A stretch of DNA of 64,000 nt from Bradyrhizobium mercantei (GCF_001982635.1 NZ_MKFI01000001.1:124001-188000), one strand, 5' to 3'; positions 47,260 through 57,390 are shown, counted from the first letter of the stretch. Notes: a model not told the origin generated them from the letters alone. A program made the numbers and translations.

Positions 47260-47910
47260 TCAGCCGGCAGCTTGCGGATTATTGACCGCCAACTGAGCCG
47301 CGAAGGCCCGCTTGTACGCGGGCCGCGCTTCGCCGCGGGCGACGTAGGCAGCCAGGACTGGATGCCCCTCGAGCATGCCCGAAGGCTTCAGCCGGAGCAG
47401 CACCGACACCATCATCAGGTCGCCCGCGCTGAATGCACCATCGAGCCAATCGGCCCCGCCCAGACGCACCGACAGCTGGTCCAGTCGCTGCCGGACGCGA
47501 TCCTTGACCAGTGGCAGGCGTGCCTCGTGCCACGGCTTGTCGCGCTCGAACAACCATGCAGTTACGAATTCGAGGATTGGCGGCTCAACCGTGTTGAGTG
47601 CAGCGAACATCCACGAAATCGCGCGCGCCCGGGCATGCGCGTCATCAGGCAACAAGCCGGCATGGCGCTCGGCGAGGTGGAGCACGATTGCACCCGTCTC
47701 GAACAGAGCGAGACCGTCCTCTTGATAGGTCGGTATCTGGCCGAACGGATGCAGCGCCAGATGCTCGGGCTCCTTCATCGCAGCAAACGAAAGGAGGCGA
47801 ACCGCGTAGGGTTGCTCAACCTCTTCAAGCGCCCATCGAACCCGCGTATCCCGTGCCAGTCCCTTGCCGCCGTCGGGCGACCGCTCGAAGGCGGTAATCG
47901 TGATGGTCAT
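47260..47910 (-). CDS. Glutathione S-transferase family protein
   Basis: A 216-residue GST. The N-terminal domain includes RDTRVRWALEEVEQPYAV and PFGQIPTYQEDGLALFETGAIVLHLAE, the glutathione-binding proline and ETGA/ESxA motif; the C-terminal helical domain has the N-capping region FSAGDLMMVSVL. Substrate unknown; not obviously linked to its neighbours. Confidence 0.9.
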   Translation of the reverse strand: MTITITAFERSPDGGKGLARDTRVRWALEEVEQPYAVRLLSFAAMKEPEHLALHPFGQIPTYQEDGLALFETGAIVLHLAERHAGLLPDDAHARARAISWMFAALNTVEPPILEFVTAWLFERDKPWHEARLPLVKDRVRQRLDQLSVRLGGADWLDGAFSAGDLMMVSVLLRLKPSGMLEGHPVLAAYVARGEARPAYKRAFAAQLAVNNPQAAG

Positions 47911-48010
47911 TGCAGGCTTCTCCCCGGCGGGCTTGCCGGCTGCGCAGCTGTTGTGGATCGCGGTGCGGGATGATCACCACGCCCGTCGCGCCGGTCAGCG
48001 CGTCCCGAAC

Positions 48011-50317
48011 CTAGCTTTTTTCCGGGGGATTCTCGCGCAGGAAACGTTCGAGATCGGGCTGCACGGAGTATGGCTGCGGAACCGGATCGCCCTGGAAATC
48101 GACCTGAAGATCAAGGCAGCGCCGCAGCATCCGCGCCAGCTCGCCGCGCCGATAGGGTTTGGTCAGCAGCGGAATGCCATGACCGCTACGTCCCTGCTGG
48201 GCCGGCAGCGCGCCGTCGCTGTAGCCCGAGGTGAACAGCACCCGCAGCGACGGCCGTCCCGCCATCAGCGTATCCGCCAATTGCCGGCCGTTCATGCTGC
48301 CGGGCATCACGATGTCGGTGAACAGGAGATCGAACGCGGTGCCGCTGCCAACGATCGCGAGCGCGGCATCCGCGTTTGCCGCGACCAGCACCTTGTAGCC
48401 GAGGCTTTCGAGCTGGCCGGTGACGTAGTCGCGGATCGTAGGGTCATCCTCGACGCAGAGGATGGTCTCGTCGCCGCCCCTGACCGGCAGATCGTCCTCC
48501 TCGGCCGCGCGCTGCGTGATGCCGTCCGCCTTGGGCAGATAGATCCTGAATGTGGTGCCGCGCCCCTGCTCGCTCCTGACCTCGATGCCGCCGCCGCTCT
48601 GCTTGACGAAACCGAACACCATGCTGAGCCCGAGCCCGGTGCCCTGCCCGACCTCCTTGGTGGAGAAGAACGGATCGAATATCTTCTCCAGATGTGCCGG
48701 CGAAATCCCGGTCCCGGTGTCGGTCACCTCGATCACGAGATGGTCGCCGGCGCGCTCGACGCCATGCGCCACCGCATCGGGAATCCCGAGCTGGATGTTG
48801 CGGGTCGCAAACGTCAGCGTGCCGCCGTCAGGCATGGCGTCGCGCGCATTGATGCCAAGATTGACCAGAGCCGCGCCGAGCTGGCTACGGTCGACAAAGG
48901 CGAGCCAGGCGCTGCGGGCAAGCTCCGTCCTGATCTCGGTCTGCGAACCCAGCGTCTGCGACAACAGCCGCACCACCTCGCCGACCAGGTCATTGACGTC
49001 GGTCTCGGCGGGCTGCAACGGCTGCTTGCGCGCGAAGGCCAAAAGGCTCGAGGTGAGCTGCGCGCCGCGATCCGCGGCATCGCTGATCAGCTTGGCGATC
49101 GCGGCGAGCTGCGGGTTGTCCTTGACCCCGTCGGCGAGGATCTCGATCGTGCCGGTGATCACGGTCAGCATGTTGTTGAAGTCGTGTGCGATGCCGCCGG
49201 TCAACCGCCCGAGCGATTCCGTCTTCTGCGCCTGGATCAGCTGCTCCTCGGCGATCCGGCGCTGGGTGACGTCCCTGACAAAGGAATTGATGATCCAGCC
49301 ATCGCCGCGGCGCAGCGCATTGAGCGACACCTCGACATGGAACCGGTGGCCGTCGCGATGCACGGAGGCGGTTTCATAGCGCATGCCCATGCCGCCGCCG
49401 CCCCCGGCCTCCTGCAGGAAGCGGGTGATGCGCTGGCGATGCGCGACGCGGAGCTCCTCCGGGAATACCAGCTCGACCACGCGATAGCCGACCGCCTCCG
49501 AGCGCGTCCAGCCGGTCAGCGCCTCGGCCTGCGGGCTCCAGTCGAGGATGATGCCGTCCTGATCGGTCTGGACGAAGGCGTCGAGCGCCGTCCTGATGAT
49601 CGCCTGCGCCACCTGCTCGCTCTCGACCAGCGCCTGATGCGCCCGCCGTTGCGCGGTGACGTCGTGCAGCACGGCGACCGCGCCGCGCAGATTGCCGGCA
49701 TCGTCGCGCAGCGGCCGGGCGTTGGCGACGAGGTAGACAGCCGGTTCCGGCCCGTCGGGCTTTACGATCAGCTCGAAATCGTCGACGTCATGGCCGCGCA
49801 GCGCCCGCGCCATCGGCGTGTCGGGGATCGGCATCACGGTGGTGCCGTCGGCATAATAGTTCTGGAACCTGCGAACGCCGCTGATGGTGTCAAACCCGGG
49901 CTCGACACCGTACAGCCGCCGCGCCGCAGCGTTGACGATGACGACCATCCCGTGCTCATCGGCGACCACCACCGGATCGCGGATGCTCTCGACGGTCTTC
50001 TCCAGCAAATGCTGCCGGCTGCCCAGTTGCGCCGACAGCTCGGCAAGCGTCGCGGAAAGCTGGGCCGTCTCGTCGTTGCCCCCCACCACCATCGGCATCT
50101 GCTGGCCGCGCGACAGCGCCTCCGCCGCCCGCACCAGCTGGGCGGGCTTCCCGGACAGCGATCTCGCAATCAGCTCAGCCGTCATCAACACCACCACAAC
50201 CGCGCCGCCCGCGAGCGCAACGCCCGGCCAGGTGACGCCATGGATGAAGCCCAGCGCAAACAGCAGCGCGACGACGGGAAGCATCATTCCCATCGCCAGA
50301 CGGCCCGACAAATTCAT
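48011..50317 (-). CDS. Orphan hybrid sensor histidine kinase
   Basis: A 768-residue protein from ATG 50317. Two N-terminal membrane segments (about residues 8-50) are followed by a HAMP-like linker, two PAS domains (about 100-225 and 235-360), a HisKA dimerisation domain with the phospho-His in GGIAHDFNNMLTVITG, a HATPase domain (VNLGINARDAMPDGG, TDTGTGISPAHLEKIFDPFFST, GTGLGLSMVFGF), and a C-terminal receiver (LCVEDDP, phospho-Asp in LLFTDIVMPG, Lys in LLTKPY). A partner regulator with DNA-binding domain is not nearby. Signal unknown. Confidence 0.93.
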   Translation of the reverse strand: MNLSGRLAMGMMLPVVALLFALGFIHGVTWPGVALAGGAVVVVLMTAELIARSLSGKPAQLVRAAEALSRGQQMPMVVGGNDETAQLSATLAELSAQLGSRQHLLEKTVESIRDPVVVADEHGMVVIVNAAARRLYGVEPGFDTISGVRRFQNYYADGTTVMPIPDTPMARALRGHDVDDFELIVKPDGPEPAVYLVANARPLRDDAGNLRGAVAVLHDVTAQRRAHQALVESEQVAQAIIRTALDAFVQTDQDGIILDWSPQAEALTGWTRSEAVGYRVVELVFPEELRVAHRQRITRFLQEAGGGGGMGMRYETASVHRDGHRFHVEVSLNALRRGDGWIINSFVRDVTQRRIAEEQLIQAQKTESLGRLTGGIAHDFNNMLTVITGTIEILADGVKDNPQLAAIAKLISDAADRGAQLTSSLLAFARKQPLQPAETDVNDLVGEVVRLLSQTLGSQTEIRTELARSAWLAFVDRSQLGAALVNLGINARDAMPDGGTLTFATRNIQLGIPDAVAHGVERAGDHLVIEVTDTGTGISPAHLEKIFDPFFSTKEVGQGTGLGLSMVFGFVKQSGGGIEVRSEQGRGTTFRIYLPKADGITQRAAEEDDLPVRGGDETILCVEDDPTIRDYVTGQLESLGYKVLVAANADAALAIVGSGTAFDLLFTDIVMPGSMNGRQLADTLMAGRPSLRVLFTSGYSDGALPAQQGRSGHGIPLLTKPYRRGELARMLRRCLDLQVDFQGDPVPQPYSVQPDLERFLRENPPEKS

Positions 50318-50326
50318 CACGACCAA

Positions 50327-50891
50327 CTCATCGTGTCGGCAGCACCGGAAAATGGAAAAGGAAAATCAGTATCGGAAAGGATCGTCGGCGCCGGGGCAAA
50401 ATATCCGGTGGCTAGCCCCTGTTGCTTAGCCGAGTCCGGCGCCCCAATCCGCCACTTTCGTATCCGTATTAGTACGGAGAAAGAACAGTTTCGGCGCGTG
50501 CCCGATGCCCGCATCCGCGGGGCCGGCCCAGTCTCTCTGGCGCTTGGCGGCGCTCTCAATGCCGCCGTCCGGAACCGGACCGTCGCGCTGTCCTGACGAC
50601 GCCGAACCAGACCCCGATTCTCGGGCCCGCGGGGTGCATAGGCCGGAGGCAGCGCTGCCATCGCTTCAAGCGCAGCCACCCCGTATCATTGCGGTCCAAC
50701 AAGATCTCGGCCAAAATCCCGGACAGTTCCGGAGGTGTGAGCTGATAGGAAAAAGCCGATGTGACGTGCAGGCTGCACGCTCATTTTCGGGTAGGCTGCA
50801 AATACCCCACCTGCGTGCCGTTGAATGTTAGCTCGCCGAAGAGCGGATCCGCTCTCATGGCGGGCGAGGCGCATTTGATGCGGAGCACAAA
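50327..50891. other. Intergenic stretch, no gene seen
   Basis: About 565 bases between the hybrid kinase and the coiled-coil protein. Open frames on both strands are arginine/proline-rich and look like chance frames. It should hold both divergent promoters. Confidence 0.35.
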
Positions 50892-51731
50892 ATGGATTCC
50901 ATGCTGGACGACGAGGTCGTGAAGGGGCGGCTCGCGAGCTTGGAAGAGCAGCTTTCGAATTTCGCGCGCGAAGCTGAACTCAGTCCTTCGGGCCCGCCGA
51001 CCGGCGTGAAAGCGTTTCGCGCGCGGCCGGCAACGTTTCATCGATTGGCCGATTGGCGCCACCTTGCTGTTATCGTTTCTCTGTTGGCAGCATCCATTGG
51101 TGGCGCTGCCTGGTGGTGGTCGTCATCCGGTGAGACGCCGATGGTGGCTCCCGCCGGCCCCTCACCTGTTGCGCAAACCACGCCGAAAGACGCTACACCG
51201 AAGGACGCTGCGCCGACTGCCGCTGCACCTTCGTCCGACCCGGCTCAGCAGCTCGCGTCGATGGCGCGCGATCTCGCCGCCTTGAGGCAAGCGGTCGTAC
51301 AGCTTGAGGCGAGGCAACAACAATTGGTCCGCGACAATGAAGACGTAGCAAGCCAACTCAAGGCGAGTCAGGCGGAATTGACGCGCAACAACGCTGTCAT
51401 CGACCAGATCAAGGCAAGCCAGACTCAGATGGCGCGCGAAAGCCAGGCGATCACCGACCGGCTCAACGCAAGCCAGGAGCAACTGGCCGGTGTCATTGCC
51501 AACACGTCAGTGCCAAAGGTGGCGCCCGAAGAGCCAAAGGTGAGCTCCGAACAGCCGAAGGTGAGTCCTGAACAAGCAACGGCAACCCCGGACATAGCAA
51601 TACCACGCCCGCCAATACCGCGCCCGCGGCCGTCGAGCAGTGTCGCCCAGACGCGCAAGCCGGCGCCGCCCCCGGCGCGGCCGCGCGCCAACAACCCGCA
51701 ACCGTCGCCATGGCCATGGTCGGCGCGTTGA
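50892..51731 (+). CDS. Single-pass membrane protein with coiled coil and proline-rich tail
   Basis: A 279-residue protein (an ATG at 50901 is an alternative start). A basic cytoplasmic stretch precedes one membrane segment at about residues 57-77 (HLAVIVSLLAASIGGAAWWW). Then come an Ala/Pro/Thr linker, a coiled coil (about 118-200) built of a loose 17-18-residue repeat (LKASQAELTRNN, IKASQTQMARES, LNASQEQLAG), short tandem units PKVAPEE/PKVSSEQ/PKVSPEQ, and a proline/arginine-rich C-terminus. Probably a periplasm-facing structural or adaptor protein; family not recognised. Confidence 0.7.
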   Translation: MDSMLDDEVVKGRLASLEEQLSNFAREAELSPSGPPTGVKAFRARPATFHRLADWRHLAVIVSLLAASIGGAAWWWSSSGETPMVAPAGPSPVAQTTPKDATPKDAAPTAAAPSSDPAQQLASMARDLAALRQAVVQLEARQQQLVRDNEDVASQLKASQAELTRNNAVIDQIKASQTQMARESQAITDRLNASQEQLAGVIANTSVPKVAPEEPKVSSEQPKVSPEQATATPDIAIPRPPIPRPRPSSSVAQTRKPAPPPARPRANNPQPSPWPWSAR

Positions 51732-51925
51732 TGCGAGTTATGGTCGCTCCGCGATAGCTAAAGAGAAAATGCGCAGCTTGATGGGTCGCAAGGTCGGCGT
51801 AGCCATCGGACCCACAACCACCTAAGCTGCTTGTTGCGTGGCGACGGAACGACGAGTCCCATTCACAACATCCGCCGCGGAGCATGGGTCCCTGCTTTCG
51901 CAGGGACGACAGCGGTGTTCGCCCC

Positions 51926-52696
51926 CTACGCCGCCCGCCGCCGCTCGCGCAGCGCGTCGCCGAAGGCCTCGAACAGCGCGCGGTTGATCGGATTGCGCTG
52001 CGGATCATATTCGGCATGCCACTGCACGCCGAGCGCAAAGCCGGGGGCGTCCGCAATGCGGATCGCCTCGATGGTGCCGTCCTCGGCGATGCCCTCGATC
52101 ACGACGCGCTCGCCGGGCTCGAGGATGCCTTGCCCGTGCAGCGAATTGACGCGAATGGTCTCGCAGCCAAGGATTTTTGCGAACGCGCCGCCCGGCGTCA
52201 GCGCGACATCGTGACGGTCGGCGAACACGACGGTCGGATCGGGATGGATCTCGCCGTTCTCGAGCCGCGGCATCCGGTGGTTCATGCGGCCCGGAATCTC
52301 GCGGATCTCCGGATGCAGCGAGCCGCCGAACGCGACGTTCATCTCCTGCAGACCGCGGCAGATGCCGAAGATCGGCACGCCGCGCGCGACGCAGGCCTCC
52401 GACAGCGCCAGCGCGACGTCGTCGCGGTGGATGTCATAGGGCTCGTGCGCGGCGCAAGGTTCGGTGTTGAAGCGGGTCGGATGAACGTTGGCCCGGGCCC
52501 CGGTCAGCACGACGCCGTCGACCACGTCGAGCAGGGCGCCGACCTCGGTGATTTCGGGGCTGCCCGCGAACATCAGGGGGACCGCACCCGAGACCTCGGC
52601 AACCGCGCGAAGGTTGCGCTCCCCGACCATCTGGACTGTGAAACGATTTTCGATGCGATGGGCGTTTCCGATCACGCCGACCACGGGCCGTCTCAT
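51926..52696 (-). CDS. Class I glutamine amidotransferase-like, gamma-glutamyl-GABA hydrolase (PuuD) type
   Basis: A 256-residue hydrolase. The nucleophile elbow FGICRGLQEMNVAFGG carries the catalytic Cys, QWHAEYD the His-Glu pair, and LTGARANVHPTRFN is characteristic of PuuD/peptidase C26. It would cleave gamma-glutamyl bonds, for example in polyamine breakdown. The start is the ATG at 52696 (MRRPVVGVIGNAH). It is alone on its strand and divergent from the AI-2E-family gene. Confidence 0.9.
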   Translation of the reverse strand: MRRPVVGVIGNAHRIENRFTVQMVGERNLRAVAEVSGAVPLMFAGSPEITEVGALLDVVDGVVLTGARANVHPTRFNTEPCAAHEPYDIHRDDVALALSEACVARGVPIFGICRGLQEMNVAFGGSLHPEIREIPGRMNHRMPRLENGEIHPDPTVVFADRHDVALTPGGAFAKILGCETIRVNSLHGQGILEPGERVVIEGIAEDGTIEAIRIADAPGFALGVQWHAEYDPQRNPINRALFEAFGDALRERRRAA

Positions 52697-53001
52697 TATT
52701 GAAGTCTCGCGCAATGATTCTTCTAAGTTTGCGACGTTGCGGAGAGGATCATGCCTTCGAGTTCCCGCCGGATCAACCGTCTATATCTGCACAGGGGGGC
52801 TTGCAGTCCTGCACAGATTCGCTGCCCCGGGAGCCCCCAAATCGGGCCAGATGGCCGGCGGTCATGCCGGGTGCCAATTCAGGGTGCCATGGCGGCGCCA
52901 TCGGCGCCTCAGCGGCAAACCGGCACGGTCCCGGCAGCTTGATCCCGGCGGGATTTTCGCCAAAGACTGCTCCGGACACCGTCGCGAAGGGGGAATCACC
53001 C
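52697..53001. other. Intergenic stretch, no gene seen
   Basis: About 305 bases between divergent genes. The permease frame is open back to 52699, but this extension is Pro/Gly/Ser-rich and lacks family likeness, so I treat it as non-coding. Confidence 0.4.
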
Positions 53002-54144
53002 GTGACAGATTCGGCAGACAATCGCCTGCAGGCCCGCAACGACCTGGCGTGGGCGATCGCCGTCGGCGGCATCGGCATCGTGCTGTTCGCCGCCCTGTTG
53101 ATGTTCGCCTGGCAATTTGCCGCGACCCTGTTCCTGCTGTTCGCGGGCATGCTGCTCGGGGTCGCCCTCAACGCCATGACCACCCTGCTCGGCCGGCTGA
53201 CCGGGCTGCCTCACGCGTTGCGGCTTGCGATCGTCTGCCTGGCGATGGCCGGACTGCTGTCCGGCATCGTGTTCCTCGGCGGCACCACCATCGCGCAGCA
53301 GGCCACGGTGCTGAGCAACACGATCAAATCGCAGCTCGGCAGCGTCAAGGACTTCCTCGAGCAGCACGGTGTCGACACCAGCTATCTCGATTTCACCAAT
53401 GCCGCCGGCGAGGCAAAGGGCGAAGGCACCGCCGTGGCCCCCACAACGACGTCACCGTCAACGTCGCAATCGCATGGCATCCCCGGCGCCGGCGCGCTGG
53501 CCTCCAGCGGCGGCGCCATCATCAGCCAGACGCTGAAGGTGCTGCTCGGCACCGTCAGCGTGGTCGGCAACTTCTTCATCGTGCTGTTTCTCGGGCTCGC
53601 CTTCGCGGCGCAGCCGAGCATCTACCGCGCCGGGCTGCTGTTCATCGCGCCGGCCAAATGGCACGCGCAGGCGACCATCATCGTCGACCGCATCGGCGAG
53701 ACGCTGGAGCGCTGGCTGATCGCGCAGATCATCACCATGACCGCGGTGTTCCTCGTCACCTGGATCGGCCTTGCCATCATCGGCATTCCGAGCTCGTTCA
53801 TTCTCGGCATCCAGGCCGGCCTGCTCGCCTTCATCCCGACGGTCGGCGCGATCCTCGGCGGGCTGATCGTGGTGCTGGCGAGCCTCGCGACGGGGTGGAT
53901 CGCGGCGCTGTCGGCCTTCGTCCTGTTCCTCGGCGTCCACGCGCTGGAAAGCTACGTGCTGACGCCGATCATCCAGCGTCAGGCGCTCGACATCCCGCCG
54001 GCGACGCTGTTCGCGTTCCAGATCCTGCTCGGCGTCGTGTTCGGCATCTGGGGGCTGGCGCTGGCGCTGCCGCTGATGGCGATCGCCAAGGTGATGATCG
54101 ATCACTTCAAGGCGGTGAACCAAGCGCCTGCAAAGGCAGCCTAA
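53002..54144 (+). CDS. AI-2E family transporter
   Basis: A 380-residue polytopic protein of the AI-2 exporter-like (TqsA/PerM) family. Two N-terminal membrane segments, a soluble domain with the QQATVLSNTIKSQLGS helix, and then a block of membrane segments including IGIPSSFILGIQAGLLAFIPTVGAILGG, the family's signature region. Many members are ion antiporters or export unknown solutes, so signalling is not implied. I start at GTG 53002, which has GGGGGAA upstream. Confidence 0.88.
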   Translation: MTDSADNRLQARNDLAWAIAVGGIGIVLFAALLMFAWQFAATLFLLFAGMLLGVALNAMTTLLGRLTGLPHALRLAIVCLAMAGLLSGIVFLGGTTIAQQATVLSNTIKSQLGSVKDFLEQHGVDTSYLDFTNAAGEAKGEGTAVAPTTTSPSTSQSHGIPGAGALASSGGAIISQTLKVLLGTVSVVGNFFIVLFLGLAFAAQPSIYRAGLLFIAPAKWHAQATIIVDRIGETLERWLIAQIITMTAVFLVTWIGLAIIGIPSSFILGIQAGLLAFIPTVGAILGGLIVVLASLATGWIAALSAFVLFLGVHALESYVLTPIIQRQALDIPPATLFAFQILLGVVFGIWGLALALPLMAIAKVMIDHFKAVNQAPAKAA

Positions 54145-54151
54145 ACAAGCC

Positions 54152-54448
54152 TCAGGTGGTCAGCACGGTCTCGGTGTGCTCGACCTCGGGGGCCGCCGCG
54201 AAATACGGACCGACCAGTGCGCGCCAGGCGGTGAAATCCTCCGAGCCGCGGAAATCGACGGTGTGGTTCTCCAGCGTCTCCCACTTCGCCACCAGCCGGT
54301 AGCGCGACGGCTTCTCGATCGAGCGGTGCAGCTCGAACCCCTTGCCGCCCTTGGCGCGCAGGAACAGCGGGCGCGCCTTGGCCACCGCCGCCTCAAAATC
54401 CTTCTCGCTGCCGGGCTTGACGTCGATCTGTGCGATTTCCGTGATCAT
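54152..54448 (-). CDS. Antibiotic biosynthesis monooxygenase (ABM) domain protein
   Basis: A 98-residue ferredoxin-like protein: ITEIAQIDVKPGSEKDFEAA strand-helix, GGKGFELHRSIEKPSRYRLVAKWETLENH and a final GPYFAAAPEVEHTETVL. ABM proteins act as quinone-forming or heme-cleaving monooxygenases or simply bind small molecules; the specific role is unknown. It converges with the AI-2E gene with seven bases between stops. Confidence 0.85.
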   Translation of the reverse strand: MITEIAQIDVKPGSEKDFEAAVAKARPLFLRAKGGKGFELHRSIEKPSRYRLVAKWETLENHTVDFRGSEDFTAWRALVGPYFAAAPEVEHTETVLTT

Positions 54449-54548
54449 GGGGCTTGGGCCTCCCTTGTGAAGGCCCCGTCTCTAGCCCAGCCGGTACAAA
54501 AGCAAAAGGCGCCCGCGCGGGCGCCTCCTCCGCCGAAATTGCAGCCGT

Positions 54549-54785
54549 TCAGTTCAACAGCAGGACCGAGCCGACAACCATCAGCATCACGCCGAGCAGC
54601 ATCACGACCGGCCAGCGGCTCCTCGGCGGTTCGTATCGCCCTTGCGCACGCCGTTCGGCGATCAGCGCGGTCTCGTATTCATGCGAGTCCGAGAACAGGC
54701 AGGCGAAGCCGCTGCGCGCCGAAACCGCGTCGGCTTCGAGCGACATCAGGGCTGATTGCAGGTTGCGGGTACGGATCGACTCCAT
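54549..54785 (-). CDS. Small C-terminally anchored membrane protein
   Basis: A 78-residue protein (start MESIRTRNLQ at 54785; an ATG four codons earlier is possible). A soluble helical part is followed by a single C-terminal membrane segment, WPVVMLLGVMLMVVGSVLLL, ending in Asn, so it resembles a tail-anchored protein. Unknown function. Confidence 0.6.
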   Translation of the reverse strand: MESIRTRNLQSALMSLEADAVSARSGFACLFSDSHEYETALIAERRAQGRYEPPRSRWPVVMLLGVMLMVVGSVLLLN

Positions 54786-54829
54786 GCCCGAAAGCATCGG
54801 ATCGAATGGTTAACCAGTCGTTACCGCGC

Positions 54830-56047
54830 TCAAGCCCGGGCGGTCACCGGCTTCTGCCGCGCCGAGGCCGGCAGGCCCGCGGTCTTGCGCCGCCAGTTCT
54901 CCAGCGAGAGCGGCAATTCCTCCGCCGCCTCGACGCGGTTGCGACCGCCGCGCTTGGCCTGGTAGAGCGCGGTGTCGGCCGAGGCCAGCAGCACCTCGAG
55001 CTCGGTCCCGGCGGGACCGCCGGCGACGCCGATGCTGACGGTGGTGTCGACCGCACCGTCCTCGCAGGTGATGTTGCTGTTCTCGAAGGCCTCGCGCACG
55101 CGCTCGGCGACCAGCACGCCTTCCTCCAGCGAGCACGGCAGCAGCGCCGCGAACTCCTCGCCGCCGATCCGGCCCGACAGATCGCTGATCCTGAGACTGT
55201 TGACCACCACAGCGGAGAACAGCTTCAGGATCTCGTCACCCGCGGGATGACCGAAGCGGTCGTTGATCGACTTGAAGTGATCGATATCGAAGATCATCAC
55301 GGTGACCGGCCGGCCGGCGGTGGCCTCGCGCTCGATTACCCGCATGCAGGCCTCGGTGAAGCCGCGCCGATTGAGCATGCCGCTCAACGGATCGATCGAT
55401 GCAGCGGTCTTGTGCACCGCCACCGCGCGGTCCGACACCATCATGAAGATCACGAACACCGTGCCGATCGCGTACAGCACGAGCTCGATCGAGAACAGCG
55501 TGACCCAGAAGCTGCTGATGAAATTCTGGCCGTTCAGCCGCAGCAGGTCGCCGACCAGGATCGGCAGCATCAGGACGCAGCCATGGGCGACCGGGATCAC
55601 GATCGCGATCCAGCGCCGCTGCATCGCGCGGCGACGCTCGCTCCACAGCTCGGAGGCGGTCAGCGCGGCATAGATCGCAACGATCCCGGCGCCGACGGTC
55701 AGACGCATCGCCGGATCCTCCACCGTCATCACCGCACCGATCCACGCGATCGGCCCGAGCACGAGGCCCGGCAGATTGGCCTTGCGGCCATGGAAAATCC
55801 GCGAGGCATTCCAGACCATGCCGCAGGCAGCAAAGCCGATCGCATTGAGGCCCAAGAGGACCATCGGATCGAGCGTCGAGCTGCCGACGGTCCAGAGTGC
55901 GACCGAGGCCGCGCCGAGCAGATAGGCGGTGCCCCACCATTTCAGCGCGGCAATCTTCTCCTGCCTGCCGAACAACCAGAGCATGGCGCCGAGCATGCCC
56001 GCGACCATGGTGGCGAACAAATAAAGCGTCGATGGATCGAACGACAT
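54830..56047 (-). CDS. Membrane-bound diguanylate cyclase (GGDEF)
   Basis: A 405-residue protein with six or seven N-terminal membrane segments (residues 8-210) and a C-terminal GGDEF domain. The active site is GGEEF, and the metal/GTP-binding residues are seen in FDIDHFKSINDRFGHPAGDEIL. It should make cyclic di-GMP. The inhibitory RxxD site five residues before GGEEF is not present (DLSGRIGGEEF), so product inhibition may be weak. No EAL domain. Confidence 0.93.
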   Translation of the reverse strand: MSFDPSTLYLFATMVAGMLGAMLWLFGRQEKIAALKWWGTAYLLGAASVALWTVGSSTLDPMVLLGLNAIGFAACGMVWNASRIFHGRKANLPGLVLGPIAWIGAVMTVEDPAMRLTVGAGIVAIYAALTASELWSERRRAMQRRWIAIVIPVAHGCVLMLPILVGDLLRLNGQNFISSFWVTLFSIELVLYAIGTVFVIFMMVSDRAVAVHKTAASIDPLSGMLNRRGFTEACMRVIEREATAGRPVTVMIFDIDHFKSINDRFGHPAGDEILKLFSAVVVNSLRISDLSGRIGGEEFAALLPCSLEEGVLVAERVREAFENSNITCEDGAVDTTVSIGVAGGPAGTELEVLLASADTALYQAKRGGRNRVEAAEELPLSLENWRRKTAGLPASARQKPVTARA

Positions 56048-56224
56048 AAAGTCACCCCAGCCCGGTGTGATGCAACGTTCGCAGGCGCAATTAAATACGG
56101 TGATGCAGCGCCAGTGCGAGCCCGCACGCTAGAAGGCCCGAGTTCCAATTTCGTTTGCACGCACACGCAAGTTTTCATGAAAAACTGCGTTAATTCGCGC
56201 TGAAGCACGCCCCGCTCAGCGCAG

Positions 56225-56249
56225 CAAAAAGGGCGCCTCGCGGCGCCCT
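56225..56249 (-). terminator. Terminator of the rplM-rpsI operon
   Basis: On the minus strand an 8-bp stem AGGGCGCC/GGCGCCCT with a four-base loop GCGA is followed by TTTTTGC. It lies about 48 bases past the rpsI stop. Confidence 0.85.
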
Positions 56250-56296
56250 CTGCAACTCGATGCTCGCGGCAATTGCCGCGAATTTTAGAACTCGAA

Positions 56297-56773
56297 TTAG
56301 CGCTTCGAGAACTGGAAGGACTTGCGGGCCTTCGCCTTGCCGTACTTCTTGCGCTCGACCGCGCGGCTGTCGCGGGTCAGGAAGCCGCCCTTCTTGAGGA
56401 CGCTGCGCAGCTCGGGCTCGAAATTGGTCAGCGCCTTCGAGATGCCGTGACGGACAGCACCGGCCTGGCCGGACAGACCGCCGCCGGCGACGGTGCAGAT
56501 CACGTCGTACTGGCCGTTACGGGCGGCAGCGACCAGCGGCTGCTGGATCATCATGCGCAGCACCGGGCGGGCGAAGTAGACTTCGAACTCGCGGGTGTTG
56601 ACCGAGATCTTGCCCGAGCCGGGCTTGACCCAGACGCGGGCGACCGCGTCCTTGCGCTTGCCGGTGGCGTAAGCGCGGTTGTACTTGTCGACCTTCTTGA
56701 CGTACTTCGGCGCATCGGGCGCCGCCGGCTTGACCTGCGAAAGCTGATCGAGGGACTGCAACGTATCGGACAT
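56297..56773 (-). CDS. rpsI: 30S ribosomal protein S9
   Basis: A 158-residue S9 with an alphaproteobacterial N-terminal extension (about 30 residues). The conserved core begins [20 protein letters not shown]; the C-terminus ends [11 protein letters not shown], the tail that contacts P-site tRNA. Its ATG overlaps the rplM stop by one base (TAATG), so translation is coupled. Confidence 0.97.
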   Translation of the reverse strand: MSDTLQSLDQLSQVKPAAPDAPKYVKKVDKYNRAYATGKRKDAVARVWVKPGSGKISVNTREFEVYFARPVLRMMIQQPLVAAARNGQYDVICTVAGGGLSGQAGAVRHGISKALTNFEPELRSVLKKGGFLTRDSRAVERKKYGKAKARKSFQFSKR

Positions 56774-57237
56774 TATGCGGCCCTCGTGTTCTTGCGATTC
56801 AGGGAAGCGATATCGACCTTCTCGGGGCTCTGGGCCTCATGCGGATGATCGGCACCGGGATAGACGCGCAGATTGCCCATCTGCATACGGCCGAGCGGAC
56901 CGCGCGGGATCATGCGCTCGATCGCCTTCTCGACGACGCGCTCGGGGAAGCGACCCTCGAGGATCTGCTTCGCGGTGCGCTCCTTGATGCCACCGATGAA
57001 GCCGGTGTGCTTGTAATAGGTCTTCTGGTCGCGCTTGCGGCCGGTCAGCACCACATGCGCGGCGTTGACGATGATGACGTTGTCACCGCAATCGACATGC
57101 GGGGTGTAGGTCGGCAGGTGTTTGCCGCGCAGGCGCATCGCGACGAGGGTGGCGAGACGACCGACGACCAGACCCTTGGCGTCGATCACGACCCACTTCT
57201 TCGTCACTTCGGCGGGCTTGGCCGAGAACGTGCTCAT
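56773..57237 (-). CDS. rplM: 50S ribosomal protein L13
   Basis: A 154-residue L13. Recognisable segments are [43 protein letters not shown] and [28 protein letters not shown]. The start is the ATG at 57237 ([11 protein letters not shown]). First gene of the two-gene ribosomal operon. Confidence 0.97.
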   Translation of the reverse strand: MSTFSAKPAEVTKKWVVIDAKGLVVGRLATLVAMRLRGKHLPTYTPHVDCGDNVIIVNAAHVVLTGRKRDQKTYYKHTGFIGGIKERTAKQILEGRFPERVVEKAIERMIPRGPLGRMQMGNLRVYPGADHPHEAQSPEKVDIASLNRKNTRAA

Positions 57238-57390
57238 GTGTGAAATCCGTGAAAAAGAAATCGGCGCCGTATGCGCCGAACTGGGTGGGTTTCTAGAGAA
57301 GCCGCGGCCGCACGTCAACGTCGACGCAGCGTAATTACATCAGCCGAAACAATGACTTGTAATTATGGTGCAATAATACCTCACAAAACG

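Noticed and set aside
47864..50596. A 910-codon plus-strand frame
   Set aside because: Antisense of the hybrid histidine kinase, with mirror-type composition and no motif.
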